64,000 nt of DNA from Hyphomicrobiales bacterium (GTDB taxonomy: Bacteria; Pseudomonadota; Alphaproteobacteria; Rhizobiales; Rhizobiaceae), in NCBI GenBank assembly GCA_900470155.1, contig UBZT01000028.1:1-64000 (forward strand). Reading direction: 5' to 3'. Under the pieces are notes generated by a model. The model ran no database searches and had not been told where the DNA came from. It saw nothing but the letters and a program-made list of their open reading frames with translations. The translations under genes were made by a program, and so were the position numbers. Shown one piece after another: positions 17,714-25,937 of this stretch; position 1 is the stretch's first letter, and each line of letters begins with the position of its first letter.

Positions 17714-18679
17714 ATGACAGCAGTCTTTCCCGGAATGAATCCGGCAGGTTACAAACCACATGGGCTCCATTCCAGCGAACGCATGTGGCCGGAGACCAAT
17801 TGCTACGTCGATCTGTGGATCGAAGTGCTCGCCGCGCAAGGGCTTGCGCCGGAGGCCATGCTTGGCTTCACGCTGACGCAGGATTTCGAGGGCGACCAGT
17901 TCACCTTTTTCAAGGTGCCACTGGAAGACCTTGAGGAGCTCTACGATATCCGCGTAACGGAGCTTGCCATCTTCGACAGCGTCGAGAGCCATGTTGCCGA
18001 GCAGATCGGTCGCGGCCGTCTCTGCCTCGTCGAGATGGACAGCTATTTCATGCCGGACACGCAAGGGGTCGGCTATCGCAGCGAGCATGGCAAGACGACC
18101 GTCGGCATCAACCGTCTGGATCTTGCCGGCCGGGTGATGGACTATTTCCACAACGGCGGCTTTTTCCGTCTGCAAGGCGAGGATTTCGATGGTGTCTTCC
18201 AGCACGACCTGCCGGACGGAGCCTTGCCGTTCTTGCCCTATACGGAATTCGCCAAATTCCCCGCGCTGGCAACCACGAACGCTCATCAGCGCGACGTCGC
18301 AAGCCGCCTGCTGAAACGGCACTTCATCCGCAGGCCGGACGCCAATCCGATTGCGGCCTTCGCTGCCGTTTTCCCAAGACAGGTCGAGGTCGTTGCCGAA
18401 AAGCCCTTCGGTTACTTCCACAAATACGCCTTCAATACGCTGCGCCAGTTCGGCGCCAATTTCGAACTGCTTGCCAGCCATCTGGCATGGCTAAATGCCG
18501 CCGGACACGAAGCATCGATCATCGAGGCCCTGAAGATCAGCGAATGCGCAAAGACCGCGCAATTCCAGCTTGCCCGCGCCATTGCCCGCAAGAAGTTCGA
18601 ACCGCTGGCGACTGCCCTTGACCCTGCGATTGCAGCATGGGATCGGCTGATGGATGATCTGGGCGCAAGGCTCGGCTGA
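17714..18679 (+). CDS. DUF1839 protein, possible BtrH-like acyltransferase
   Basis: A conserved partner of amino acid:carrier-protein ligases in rhizobia, 321 residues. Domain function is not established. By eye the first 140 residues resemble the cysteine-protease-like fold of BtrH (an acyl-carrier-protein acyltransferase): an N-C-Y motif with Cys30, then LGFTLTQDFEGDQ, then VEMDSYFMPD and a histidine in YRSEHGKTTVGINRLD (His125, Asp136). The inferred role is transfer of the carrier-bound aminoacyl or oxidised group to an acceptor. It lies seven bases after the ligase gene. The start at 17714 fits the spacing; a longer in-frame reading overlaps the ligase gene. Confidence 0.75.
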   Translation: MTAVFPGMNPAGYKPHGLHSSERMWPETNCYVDLWIEVLAAQGLAPEAMLGFTLTQDFEGDQFTFFKVPLEDLEELYDIRVTELAIFDSVESHVAEQIGRGRLCLVEMDSYFMPDTQGVGYRSEHGKTTVGINRLDLAGRVMDYFHNGGFFRLQGEDFDGVFQHDLPDGALPFLPYTEFAKFPALATTNAHQRDVASRLLKRHFIRRPDANPIAAFAAVFPRQVEVVAEKPFGYFHKYAFNTLRQFGANFELLASHLAWLNAAGHEASIIEALKISECAKTAQFQLARAIARKKFEPLATALDPAIAAWDRLMDDLGARLG

Positions 18680-18689
18680 GGGATAAGAT

Positions 18690-21164
18690 ATGGCAGCGGG
18701 TACGATCTATCTGGGAGCGGATATCCGCCCGCTGGAAATGGGCTGGACGCTGCTGGTCACCGAAGCCGGCCGCCATGCCGATCCGACAAGCATCCACCGT
18801 CCCGCCGCCCGCATTGCCGCCCCGGTTCCGGGAACCGTCGCTGGTGCACTGGCCGATGCCGGTCTGTTCGATCCTGCGCGGCCGCATCCGCTACATGACA
18901 AGGATGCCTGGTACTTCCGCTCGCTCGAGGGCGAAGCGCCGGGGCCGGCGATCCTTCGTTTCGAAGGCCTGGCAACCATTGCCGAGGTCTACCTGAACGG
19001 CGAGCTCAGACTCTCCTCGGAGAGCATGTTCGAAGCCAACGATCTCGCCTTCGAGATCACCGGCCGCGACGAACTGGCGATCTGCTTCCGCGCGCTGGCC
19101 CCGCATCTCGACAAACGTGGTCCTCGCGCCCGCTGGCGTCCCCAGATGATGGACCATCAGGGACTGCGCCTGATCCGGACGACTGTTCTCGGCCACATGC
19201 CGGGCTGGTGCCCGGAGGTCCAACCCGTCGGTCCCTTCCGGCCGATTGCGCTGATCCGAACCGGCGAAAACCAGATCTTCGACCTGCGCATCAACGCCGA
19301 TCTCGACACCGACGGCAGCGGTCAGTTGGCCGCCAGTTTCCGTCTCCAGGGAGCGGCTGAAAACGTCGCCGTCGAGTGCTGTGGCAAACGTGTTGAACTC
19401 ACGGTACCTGCCGACGGCACGATGACCGTCGCTCTGCGGATCCCGAATGTCGATGCCTGGTGGCCGCGAACCCATGGCCGCCCGGCCATGCACGATCTTC
19501 GCCTGATCATCGATGGCAAACCCCATTCCCTCGGTCTGGTCGGCTTTCGCCGCATCGAGATCAACAGGGGAGCAGACGGCCACGGCTTCGGCTTGAAGGT
19601 CAACGGTCAATCCGTCTTCTGCCGCGGCGCGATCTGGACCAATGCGGATATCCTGCGCCTGCCGGGCACGGCGGAAGCCTACGCACCCTGGCTGATGAAG
19701 GCGGCAGAAGCCAACATGAACATGATCCGCATTGGCGGCACCATGACCTACGAGAGCCCGGATTTTTTCCGCCTCTGCGACCAACTCGGCATCATGGTCT
19801 GGCAGGACCTGATGTTTGCCAACTACGACTATCCGGCCGCTGATGAGACTTTCTCGGCTCATGTAGACCGGGAAGTGACACAATTGCTGGAAAGTCTTCA
19901 GGGACATCCTTCGCTGACCGTCGTCTGCGGCGGCAGTGAGGTTTTCCAGCAGGCCGCCATGCTCGGCCTGCCCGAACGCAGTTGGAACGGCCCACTCTTC
20001 AACGAAACGCTGGCGAGCCTGGCGGCGACGCTTCGCCCTGACGTCCTCTATGTCGCCAATTCGCCCTGTGGCGGCGCCATGCCTTTTTCACCGAATGAAG
20101 GTGTCACTCACTATTACGGTGTCGGCGCCTATCAAAGACCTTTGCACGACGCGCGTCGCGCCGAAGTCCGCTTCGCCGCCGAAAGCCTCGCCTTCGCCCA
20201 TGTCCCGCAACAGCGCACCCTCGACAACCATCTACCGGTCTCGCCCGTTCACGATCCGCGCTGGAAGGCCCGGGTGCCCCGCGATCGCGGCGCATCCTGG
20301 GATTTCGAGGATGTCCGCGACCATTATCTGCAGGATCTCTACGGCTTCGATCCGGCACGCCTGCGCCGCGAGGATGCCAGCCGCTATCTGAACCTGTCTC
20401 GCGCCGTGACCTCCGAGATCGTCACCGAAACCTATGCCGAATGGCGCCGGGCGGCATCGTCTTGCCGCGGCGCGCTCACATGGACCTTGCAGGATCTGGC
20501 CGTCGGCCCCGGATGGGGCGTGATCGATGCGACAGGCGAGCCAAAGCCCGTCTGGTATGCGCTGAAGCGCGCGTTCCGCCCGCTCCAGGTAATGCTGACC
20601 GACGAAGGCACCAGTGGTCTCGACGTGCATGTCATCAACGAAAGCGGGCAGGACGAACCGGTAACAGTGGAACTGGTGTGCCTGCGCGACGGCCGGCAAC
20701 CCGTCGTCAGCGGCAGACGCGACCTGACACTGGCAGCCCGCAGCAATCAGCGTATTCCGGCAACCGATCTGTTCGGCGCCTTCTTCGACACCACCTATGC
20801 CTTCCGTTTCGGCCCACCATCGCATGACGTGACCGTTGCGAGACTCTATTCTGCGGATGGTGCGCTGCTGGCGGAGGCTTTCCATTTCCCGCTGGGACGG
20901 GCTGCGGCGATGCATGCGGCAAATTTCGAGCACAAAGTGGTTCAGGAAAGCGGCTCATGGCTGCTTGAACTGTCCTCCAGCACTCTCGCCCAGTCGCTTC
21001 ATCTGGACCTGGAACACCACCGTGCCGAGGATGACTGGTTCCACCTGGCTCCGGGCGTGACGCGCCGGCTGCGGCTCATGCCCCGCGACGGAGCAGACTC
21101 GACGCAAGCACCACGCGGCACGATCAGCCAGCTCGGCAGCGGCAACCTCCACCACGTCTCCTGA
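18690..21164 (+). CDS. glycoside hydrolase family 2-like protein (beta-mannosidase-like)
   Basis: An 824-residue protein, last gene of the carrier-protein operon and 10 bases after DUF1839. The sugar-binding jelly roll is at the N-terminus (VPGTVAGAL ... DKDAWYFRSL, LRFEGLATIAEVYLNGE), followed by an immunoglobulin-like domain, a TIM barrel and C-terminal beta domains, as in beta-mannosidases. No signal peptide is visible, so it should be cytosolic. The acid/base candidate is Glu417 in VCGGSE, where most relatives have GNNE; the nucleophile candidate is Glu498 in RFAAESLAF. Catalysis is thus possible but the motif is atypical. A glycosidase in such a cluster suggests a glycosylated intermediate or an adapted function. 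Confidence 0.82.
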   Translation: MAAGTIYLGADIRPLEMGWTLLVTEAGRHADPTSIHRPAARIAAPVPGTVAGALADAGLFDPARPHPLHDKDAWYFRSLEGEAPGPAILRFEGLATIAEVYLNGELRLSSESMFEANDLAFEITGRDELAICFRALAPHLDKRGPRARWRPQMMDHQGLRLIRTTVLGHMPGWCPEVQPVGPFRPIALIRTGENQIFDLRINADLDTDGSGQLAASFRLQGAAENVAVECCGKRVELTVPADGTMTVALRIPNVDAWWPRTHGRPAMHDLRLIIDGKPHSLGLVGFRRIEINRGADGHGFGLKVNGQSVFCRGAIWTNADILRLPGTAEAYAPWLMKAAEANMNMIRIGGTMTYESPDFFRLCDQLGIMVWQDLMFANYDYPAADETFSAHVDREVTQLLESLQGHPSLTVVCGGSEVFQQAAMLGLPERSWNGPLFNETLASLAATLRPDVLYVANSPCGGAMPFSPNEGVTHYYGVGAYQRPLHDARRAEVRFAAESLAFAHVPQQRTLDNHLPVSPVHDPRWKARVPRDRGASWDFEDVRDHYLQDLYGFDPARLRREDASRYLNLSRAVTSEIVTETYAEWRRAASSCRGALTWTLQDLAVGPGWGVIDATGEPKPVWYALKRAFRPLQVMLTDEGTSGLDVHVINESGQDEPVTVELVCLRDGRQPVVSGRRDLTLAARSNQRIPATDLFGAFFDTTYAFRFGPPSHDVTVARLYSADGALLAEAFHFPLGRAAAMHAANFEHKVVQESGSWLLELSSSTLAQSLHLDLEHHRAEDDWFHLAPGVTRRLRLMPRDGADSTQAPRGTISQLGSGNLHHVS

Positions 21165-21245
21165 TCCCATTGTGCGGCAAGCACTCACGTCAAACAACGA
21201 CGGGGATGCGCTTGCCGAAGACGCAACGGGAACGGAATTTTCCTT

Positions 21246-21316
21246 CGCCTCGCATAAGCTTGCACCATCGAGGCGGGAAGACACGTGCCAGATGCGATCC
21301 ACCGGACTTTCCGGTG
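21246..21316 (+). promoter_or_regulatory. two hairpins in the leader of purU
   Basis: CGCCTCG (21246-21252) pairs with CGAGGCG (21269-21275), and CACCGGA (21300-21306) pairs with TCCGGTG (21310-21316) across a three-base loop. Neither has a T run. They may be leader structures or ends of the upstream operon; no known riboswitch is recognised. Confidence 0.3.
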
Positions 21317-21371
21317 TGATACAACTGCGATAGACAACACGGCGCATCCCGGGTCCAGGAGAAGAGAGCCT

Positions 21372-22256
21372 ATGACGAGCCATGTATTGACCGTTTCCTG
21401 CCAGTCGACGCGCGGGATTGTCGCCGCGATCTCTGGCTATTTAGCCGGCAAGGGTTGCAACATCGTCGACTCATCGCAGTTCGACGACCTTGAAACCGGC
21501 ATGTTTTTCATGCGCGTCTCGTTCATTTCGGAAGAAGGCACCAGCCGTGCCGAACTCGACCAGGGCTTTGCGCCGATCGCCGAGAAGTTTGGCATGACCG
21601 CCGAGATGCATGACAGCACCCATCGCATGAAAGTCATGCTGATGGTCTCGCGCTTCGGCCATTGTCTCAACGACCTGCTCTATCGCTGGAAGATCGGTGC
21701 CCTGCCGATCGAGATCGTCGGCGTCGTCTCCAATCATTTCGACTATCAAAAAGTGGTCGTCAATCACGACATCCCGTTTCACCACATTCCGGTGACCAAG
21801 GCCAACAAGCCGGAAGCCGAAGCCCGCATCATGGCCATCGTCGAGCAGAGCGGCACCGAGCTGATCGTGCTGGCCCGCTACATGCAGATCTTGTCCGACC
21901 AGATGTGCCAGAAGATGTCCGGCAGGATCATCAACATCCATCATTCCTTCCTGCCGTCGTTCAAGGGCGCAAACCCCTACAAGCAGGCCTTCGAACGCGG
22001 CGTAAAGCTGATCGGTGCCACCGCGCACTACGTCACCGCCGATCTCGACGAAGGTCCGATCATCGAGCAGGACGTCGCCCGGATCACGCATGCCCAGTCT
22101 TCCGAGGATTACGTCTCGATCGGCCGCGATGTCGAAAGCCAGGTGCTGGCGCGGGCGATCCATGCCCACATCCACCATCGCACCTTCATCAACGGCAACC
22201 GCACCGTCGTCTTCCCCGCTAGCCCCGGCTCATACGCATCCGAGCGCATGGGCTGA
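21372..22256 (+). CDS. purU: formyltetrahydrofolate deformylase
   Basis: Hydrolyses 10-formyl-THF to formate and THF, balancing one-carbon units and supplying formate. The 294-residue product has an N-terminal ACT domain (VLTVSCQSTRGIVAAISGYL ... GCNIVDSSQFDD) and a C-terminal formyltransferase domain. The latter carries the NHFDYQKVV region, the signature INIHHSFLPSFKGANPYKQA with catalytic His, and the ITHAQSSEDYVSIGRDVE end with the conserved Asp. I chose the ATG at 21372 because it gives the family's N-terminus; upstream in-frame sequence is not conserved-looking. Likely a separate unit from the preceding cluster. Confidence 0.94.
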   Translation: MTSHVLTVSCQSTRGIVAAISGYLAGKGCNIVDSSQFDDLETGMFFMRVSFISEEGTSRAELDQGFAPIAEKFGMTAEMHDSTHRMKVMLMVSRFGHCLNDLLYRWKIGALPIEIVGVVSNHFDYQKVVVNHDIPFHHIPVTKANKPEAEARIMAIVEQSGTELIVLARYMQILSDQMCQKMSGRIINIHHSFLPSFKGANPYKQAFERGVKLIGATAHYVTADLDEGPIIEQDVARITHAQSSEDYVSIGRDVESQVLARAIHAHIHHRTFINGNRTVVFPASPGSYASERMG

Positions 22257-22272
22257 GGCAGAGTCCATCCAG

Positions 22273-22295
22273 GCAGGGGCGCATTGCGCCTCTGC
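22273..22295 (+). terminator. probable hairpin terminator after purU
   Basis: GCAGGGGCGC and GCGCCTCTGC pair across an ATT loop (10 pairs, one G-U) 16 bases after the purU stop. No T run follows, so termination efficiency is uncertain. Confidence 0.5.
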
Positions 22296-22414
22296 AACTG
22301 GCCTGATCGTCGCCACATGCCGCACATTCGGCCCTCGTCAGCGCCTGCATGAGCGGGATAGACGCTAGGCTGTGCTCTGCTAATCTCTCGATTGTGATTC
22401 CGAGGGAAACAAGC

Positions 22415-25342
22415 ATGGCCGATTCCGCTCTCTTCCAGCGTACCGAGCTTCCACGTCCGAATTTTTCGGAAGCCGATGCGACCCGCCTCCTGAGCGATAT
22501 GTATGGCTTCAACGGCCCGATCCGAGAATTGGGCAGCCAGCAGGACCGCAACTATCTGATCGATACCGGACCCGAGCGCTTCGTCCTGAAGATTTGCCGT
22601 GCGGAATATGCAGGCGACGAGCTTGAGGCGCAGAACGAAGCGATGCGCCATCTCGCCCAATGCGGTCTCGATCTTCGCGTTCCCGAGTTGATACCGGCCC
22701 TCACCGGAGAGGAGATCCTCTCCGTGAAGGTCAATGGGGAGGACTACCGCGCTCGTGTGCTGACCTATCTCGATGGTGAGCCTCTCACCCGCCACAAGCA
22801 CCTTGCGCCGGAAGTCGTTGCCGCATTCGGCGATGTCGCGGCCTCGGTCGCGCGCGGCCTGCGGGATTTTTCCCATCCGGGCCTGGAGCGCAATTTGCAA
22901 TGGGATCTCCGCCGGGCCGGCCCTGTCGCCCTGCATCTGCTGAAATCCGTAACCGACCACAAGCGCCGCGACCAGATTGCCAAGGCGATGATCGTTGCGG
23001 TCAAGCATATCCAGCCACTGGCAGCCAGCCTGCGCATTCAGCCCATCCACCACGACATCACCGACGACAATGTGGTCAGCCGCCGCAATGCCAATGGTCG
23101 TCTGATCCCCGATGGCGTCATCGATTTCGGCGACATCCTCAACGGCTGGCTGGTCGCCGATCTGGCCGTGACCTGCACGGCACTGCTGCATCACGCCGAT
23201 GGCGATCCTTTCTACATCCTGCCAGCCGTCACCGCTTTCCAGGAGCGCTACCCGCTAACCAAGGAAGAACTCATGGCGCTCTGGCCGCTGATCGTCGCCC
23301 GGTCCGGCGTATTGGTTGCCAGCACCGAACAGCAATTGGCCATCGATCCCGACAATGAATACGTCATCGGCAATGCGGCCCATGAGCGGGAAATGTTTGA
23401 GGTCGCGACCTCCGCCCCGTTCTCCTTGATGGAAACGGCGATCCTCAAGGCAGCCGGTTTTGAACTGACGGGCCCCGAACTTGTCTTCGCCCATCCGCTG
23501 CTGCCGGGCGTCACCCCTGATCAGATGCGCCTGACCGACCTCAGCGTGACAAGCCCCGATCTCGTGCGTGACAACTGGGCCGATCAGGAAATCGACTGGA
23601 AGCTGCTGGCCCGCGCCGCCGCTGAAACCGGCATTGCCTCGACACGGTATGGCGAATACCGCCTCTCCTATACCCGCACCCTGTCTGCCACAGCGCCGGC
23701 AACCTTCGCGCTTCACATCGACATCTGCCTGCCGGCTGCAACCGAAGCTGTCGCCCCTTTTGATGCGACCATCATTCGCGACGGGCACCATCTCATCCTG
23801 TCGAGCCAGAATGTATCCCTGCATCTAGATGGCATCGACTGCGGCCTGGACGACGGCACGGCTGTAAATGCCGGCGACAGCATCGGTGTTGTTGCAGGGG
23901 CTGCGGGCGGCATTGGCGGACTACGGGTCCAGCTTTGCCGCGACCCCGATCTCGTTCCGCCGCTGTTTGCCAAACCGCACCAGAGCGAAGTCTGGCGCAA
24001 GATCTGCCCGTCACCCTCCCTGATGCTGGGCGTCGGGGTCGATGCACCCGACCTGCAAAGCGAAGCCTTGCTTGCGCGCCGACAGACGAGCTTCGCCAAG
24101 CCGCAGAAGAATTACTATGCCGATCCGCCGCAGATCGAGCGTGGCTGGAAGGAGCATATGTTCGACGTGCAGGGCAGGTCCTATCTGGACATGGTCAACA
24201 ATGTCACCATTCTCGGTCATGGTCATCCGAAGCTTGCCGCAGCCGCGGGCCGGCAATGGTCGATGCTCAACACCAATTCCCGTTTCCACTATGCGGCTGT
24301 CGCCGAGTTCTCCGATCGCCTTGCAGCGCTCGCTCCCGATGGCCTCGACACGGTCTTCCTGGTCAACAGCGGTTCCGAAGCCGTGGATCTGGCACTCCGG
24401 CTGGCCTGGGCGCATAGCGGCAACCGCAATATCGTCAGCCTGCTCGAGGCCTATCACGGCTGGACGGTCGCCAGCGACGCCGTCTCGACCTCGATTGCCG
24501 ACAATCCACGTGCGCTGGAAACCCGACCCAACTGGGTGCATCCGGTCCTGTCACCCAACACATACCGTGGCAAATTCCGTGGCGAGAACGCAACCGAAGG
24601 CTATGTGACAGCGGTGGAAGACAAACTCGCAGCAATCGAGGAAAGCGGTCAGGGTCTTGCCGGCTTCATCGCCGAAAGCGTCTATGGCAATGCTGGCGGC
24701 ATTCCGCTCCCCGCCGGCTATCTTCATCAGGTCTATGCTGCCATCCGCGCACGTGGCGGTGTTTGCATCGCTGATGAGATACAAGTCGGCTATGGCCGCC
24801 TAGGCCACCATTTCTGGGGCTTCGAACAGCAGGGCGTCGTACCGGACATCATCACCACCGCCAAGGGCATGGGCAACGGCCAGCCGCTTGGCGCCGTCAT
24901 TACCCGCCGCGATATTGCCGACAGCCTGGAAAAGGAAGGCTATTTCTTCTCCTCGTCGGGTGGCAGTCCGGTTAGTTGCGTCGTTGGCATGACCGTGATC
25001 GACATCATGGCAGACGAAAATCTGCAGCAGAACGCCCGCGACGTCGGCGATCACCTGCAGCGGCGGCTTGAGGCACTTGGCCAGCGTTTTCCCCTTGTCG
25101 GCGCCGTCCACGGAATGGGACTCTATCTCGGCCTCGAATTTGTCCGCGACCGCGAAACGCTCGAACCGGCGACCGAGGAGACGGCGAACATATGCGACAG
25201 GTTGCTGGATCTGGGTGTCATCATGCAACCCACGGGCGATCATCTTAACGTTCTGAAAATAAAGCCGCCGCTCTGCCTCGCCACCGAAAGCGCCGACTTC
25301 TTCGCAGACATGCTGGAAAAGGTGCTTTCCGAGGGCTGGTAA
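22415..25342 (+). CDS. kinase / M23-like / class III PLP phospholyase fusion (HYKK-PHYKPL-like)
   Basis: A 975-residue three-part enzyme. Residues about 1-360 form an aminoglycoside-phosphotransferase-type kinase with the catalytic HHDITDDNV and metal-binding GVIDFGD motifs. Residues about 400-530 resemble a degenerate M23/lipoyl-like beta domain. Residues about 560-975 form a class III aminotransferase fold with NSGSEAVDLALRLAW, CIADEIQVGYGRLG and the PLP lysine in TTAKGMGNGQPLG. In humans the same two activities are separate proteins: hydroxylysine kinase and 5-phosphohydroxylysine phospholyase, or the ethanolamine-phosphate enzyme. The inference is that it phosphorylates an amino alcohol and then eliminates phosphate and ammonia to give an aldehyde. 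Lysine-catabolic genes downstream favour hydroxylysine. Start at 22415 has a GAGGGA site. Confidence 0.85.
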   Translation: MADSALFQRTELPRPNFSEADATRLLSDMYGFNGPIRELGSQQDRNYLIDTGPERFVLKICRAEYAGDELEAQNEAMRHLAQCGLDLRVPELIPALTGEEILSVKVNGEDYRARVLTYLDGEPLTRHKHLAPEVVAAFGDVAASVARGLRDFSHPGLERNLQWDLRRAGPVALHLLKSVTDHKRRDQIAKAMIVAVKHIQPLAASLRIQPIHHDITDDNVVSRRNANGRLIPDGVIDFGDILNGWLVADLAVTCTALLHHADGDPFYILPAVTAFQERYPLTKEELMALWPLIVARSGVLVASTEQQLAIDPDNEYVIGNAAHEREMFEVATSAPFSLMETAILKAAGFELTGPELVFAHPLLPGVTPDQMRLTDLSVTSPDLVRDNWADQEIDWKLLARAAAETGIASTRYGEYRLSYTRTLSATAPATFALHIDICLPAATEAVAPFDATIIRDGHHLILSSQNVSLHLDGIDCGLDDGTAVNAGDSIGVVAGAAGGIGGLRVQLCRDPDLVPPLFAKPHQSEVWRKICPSPSLMLGVGVDAPDLQSEALLARRQTSFAKPQKNYYADPPQIERGWKEHMFDVQGRSYLDMVNNVTILGHGHPKLAAAAGRQWSMLNTNSRFHYAAVAEFSDRLAALAPDGLDTVFLVNSGSEAVDLALRLAWAHSGNRNIVSLLEAYHGWTVASDAVSTSIADNPRALETRPNWVHPVLSPNTYRGKFRGENATEGYVTAVEDKLAAIEESGQGLAGFIAESVYGNAGGIPLPAGYLHQVYAAIRARGGVCIADEIQVGYGRLGHHFWGFEQQGVVPDIITTAKGMGNGQPLGAVITRRDIADSLEKEGYFFSSSGGSPVSCVVGMTVIDIMADENLQQNARDVGDHLQRRLEALGQRFPLVGAVHGMGLYLGLEFVRDRETLEPATEETANICDRLLDLGVIMQPTGDHLNVLKIKPPLCLATESADFFADMLEKVLSEGW

Positions 25343-25514
25343 GCCGGCAAGGCGGTCTATCAAATGCTGCCAATCGCCTAACAGGGGGCCGCGAAATGCA
25401 CTGGTCGGCGAAACAAAGCGAAAAGCTAGAACCAGACGAAACGAAAAGCGATCTTCACAGCGCTTTAAACTGTGGTCTATCGTCATCTCCGACCGACATG
25501 GCGAAGGACACAGC

Positions 25515-25937
25515 ATGCCCACCCTGCCCGAGCAAATATCGACCCACTGGATGGTCTGGGGCCTCGTCCTCTTCCTCGTCAAGCAATGGGTGGCGGATTT
25601 CATGCTGCAGACGGCCTGGATGGCCAAAGGCAAGGAACGTCTGCAAGGCTGGGTTTTTCCGCTGACGCTTCATGTCGCGATCCATGGGCTGGGAACCCTG
25701 CTGATCACGCTGGCAATCGCCCCCAGCCTCGCCTGGCTTGCCCTTGTCGATATCGTCATTCACGGCCTGATCGATCGCGGCAAAGCGCGGATCCAGTTGC
25801 ACATGACCATGACGCCGGACCGCTCCTGTTTCTGGTGGCTGCTCGGCATCGACCAGACGCTGCATCATCTGACCCATCTCGGCTTCGTCCTCCTGCTTGC
25901 CACAACGAAGACGGCGAGCCTGGCCGCCCAGTTCTAA
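25515..25937 (+). CDS. DUF3307 family membrane protein
   Basis: A 140-residue protein with about four hydrophobic segments and conserved histidines and aspartates, characteristic of DUF3307 (KQWVADFMLQ, LHVAIHGLGT, VDIVIHGLIDRGK, GIDQTLHHLTHLGFV). The family has no established function; the repeated His/Asp pairs inside membrane segments could bind metal. Its stop overlaps the end of the convergent LysR gene by three bases. Upstream, 25343-25514 holds no gene. Confidence 0.8.
   Translation: MPTLPEQISTHWMVWGLVLFLVKQWVADFMLQTAWMAKGKERLQGWVFPLTLHVAIHGLGTLLITLAIAPSLAWLALVDIVIHGLIDRGKARIQLHMTMTPDRSCFWWLLGIDQTLHHLTHLGFVLLLATTKTASLAAQF

Noticed and set aside
25396..25665. 89-codon plus-strand frame before and into the DUF3307 gene
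   Set aside because: Overlaps DUF3307 in another frame, ends in a Ser/Arg-rich shadow, and lacks homology-like features.
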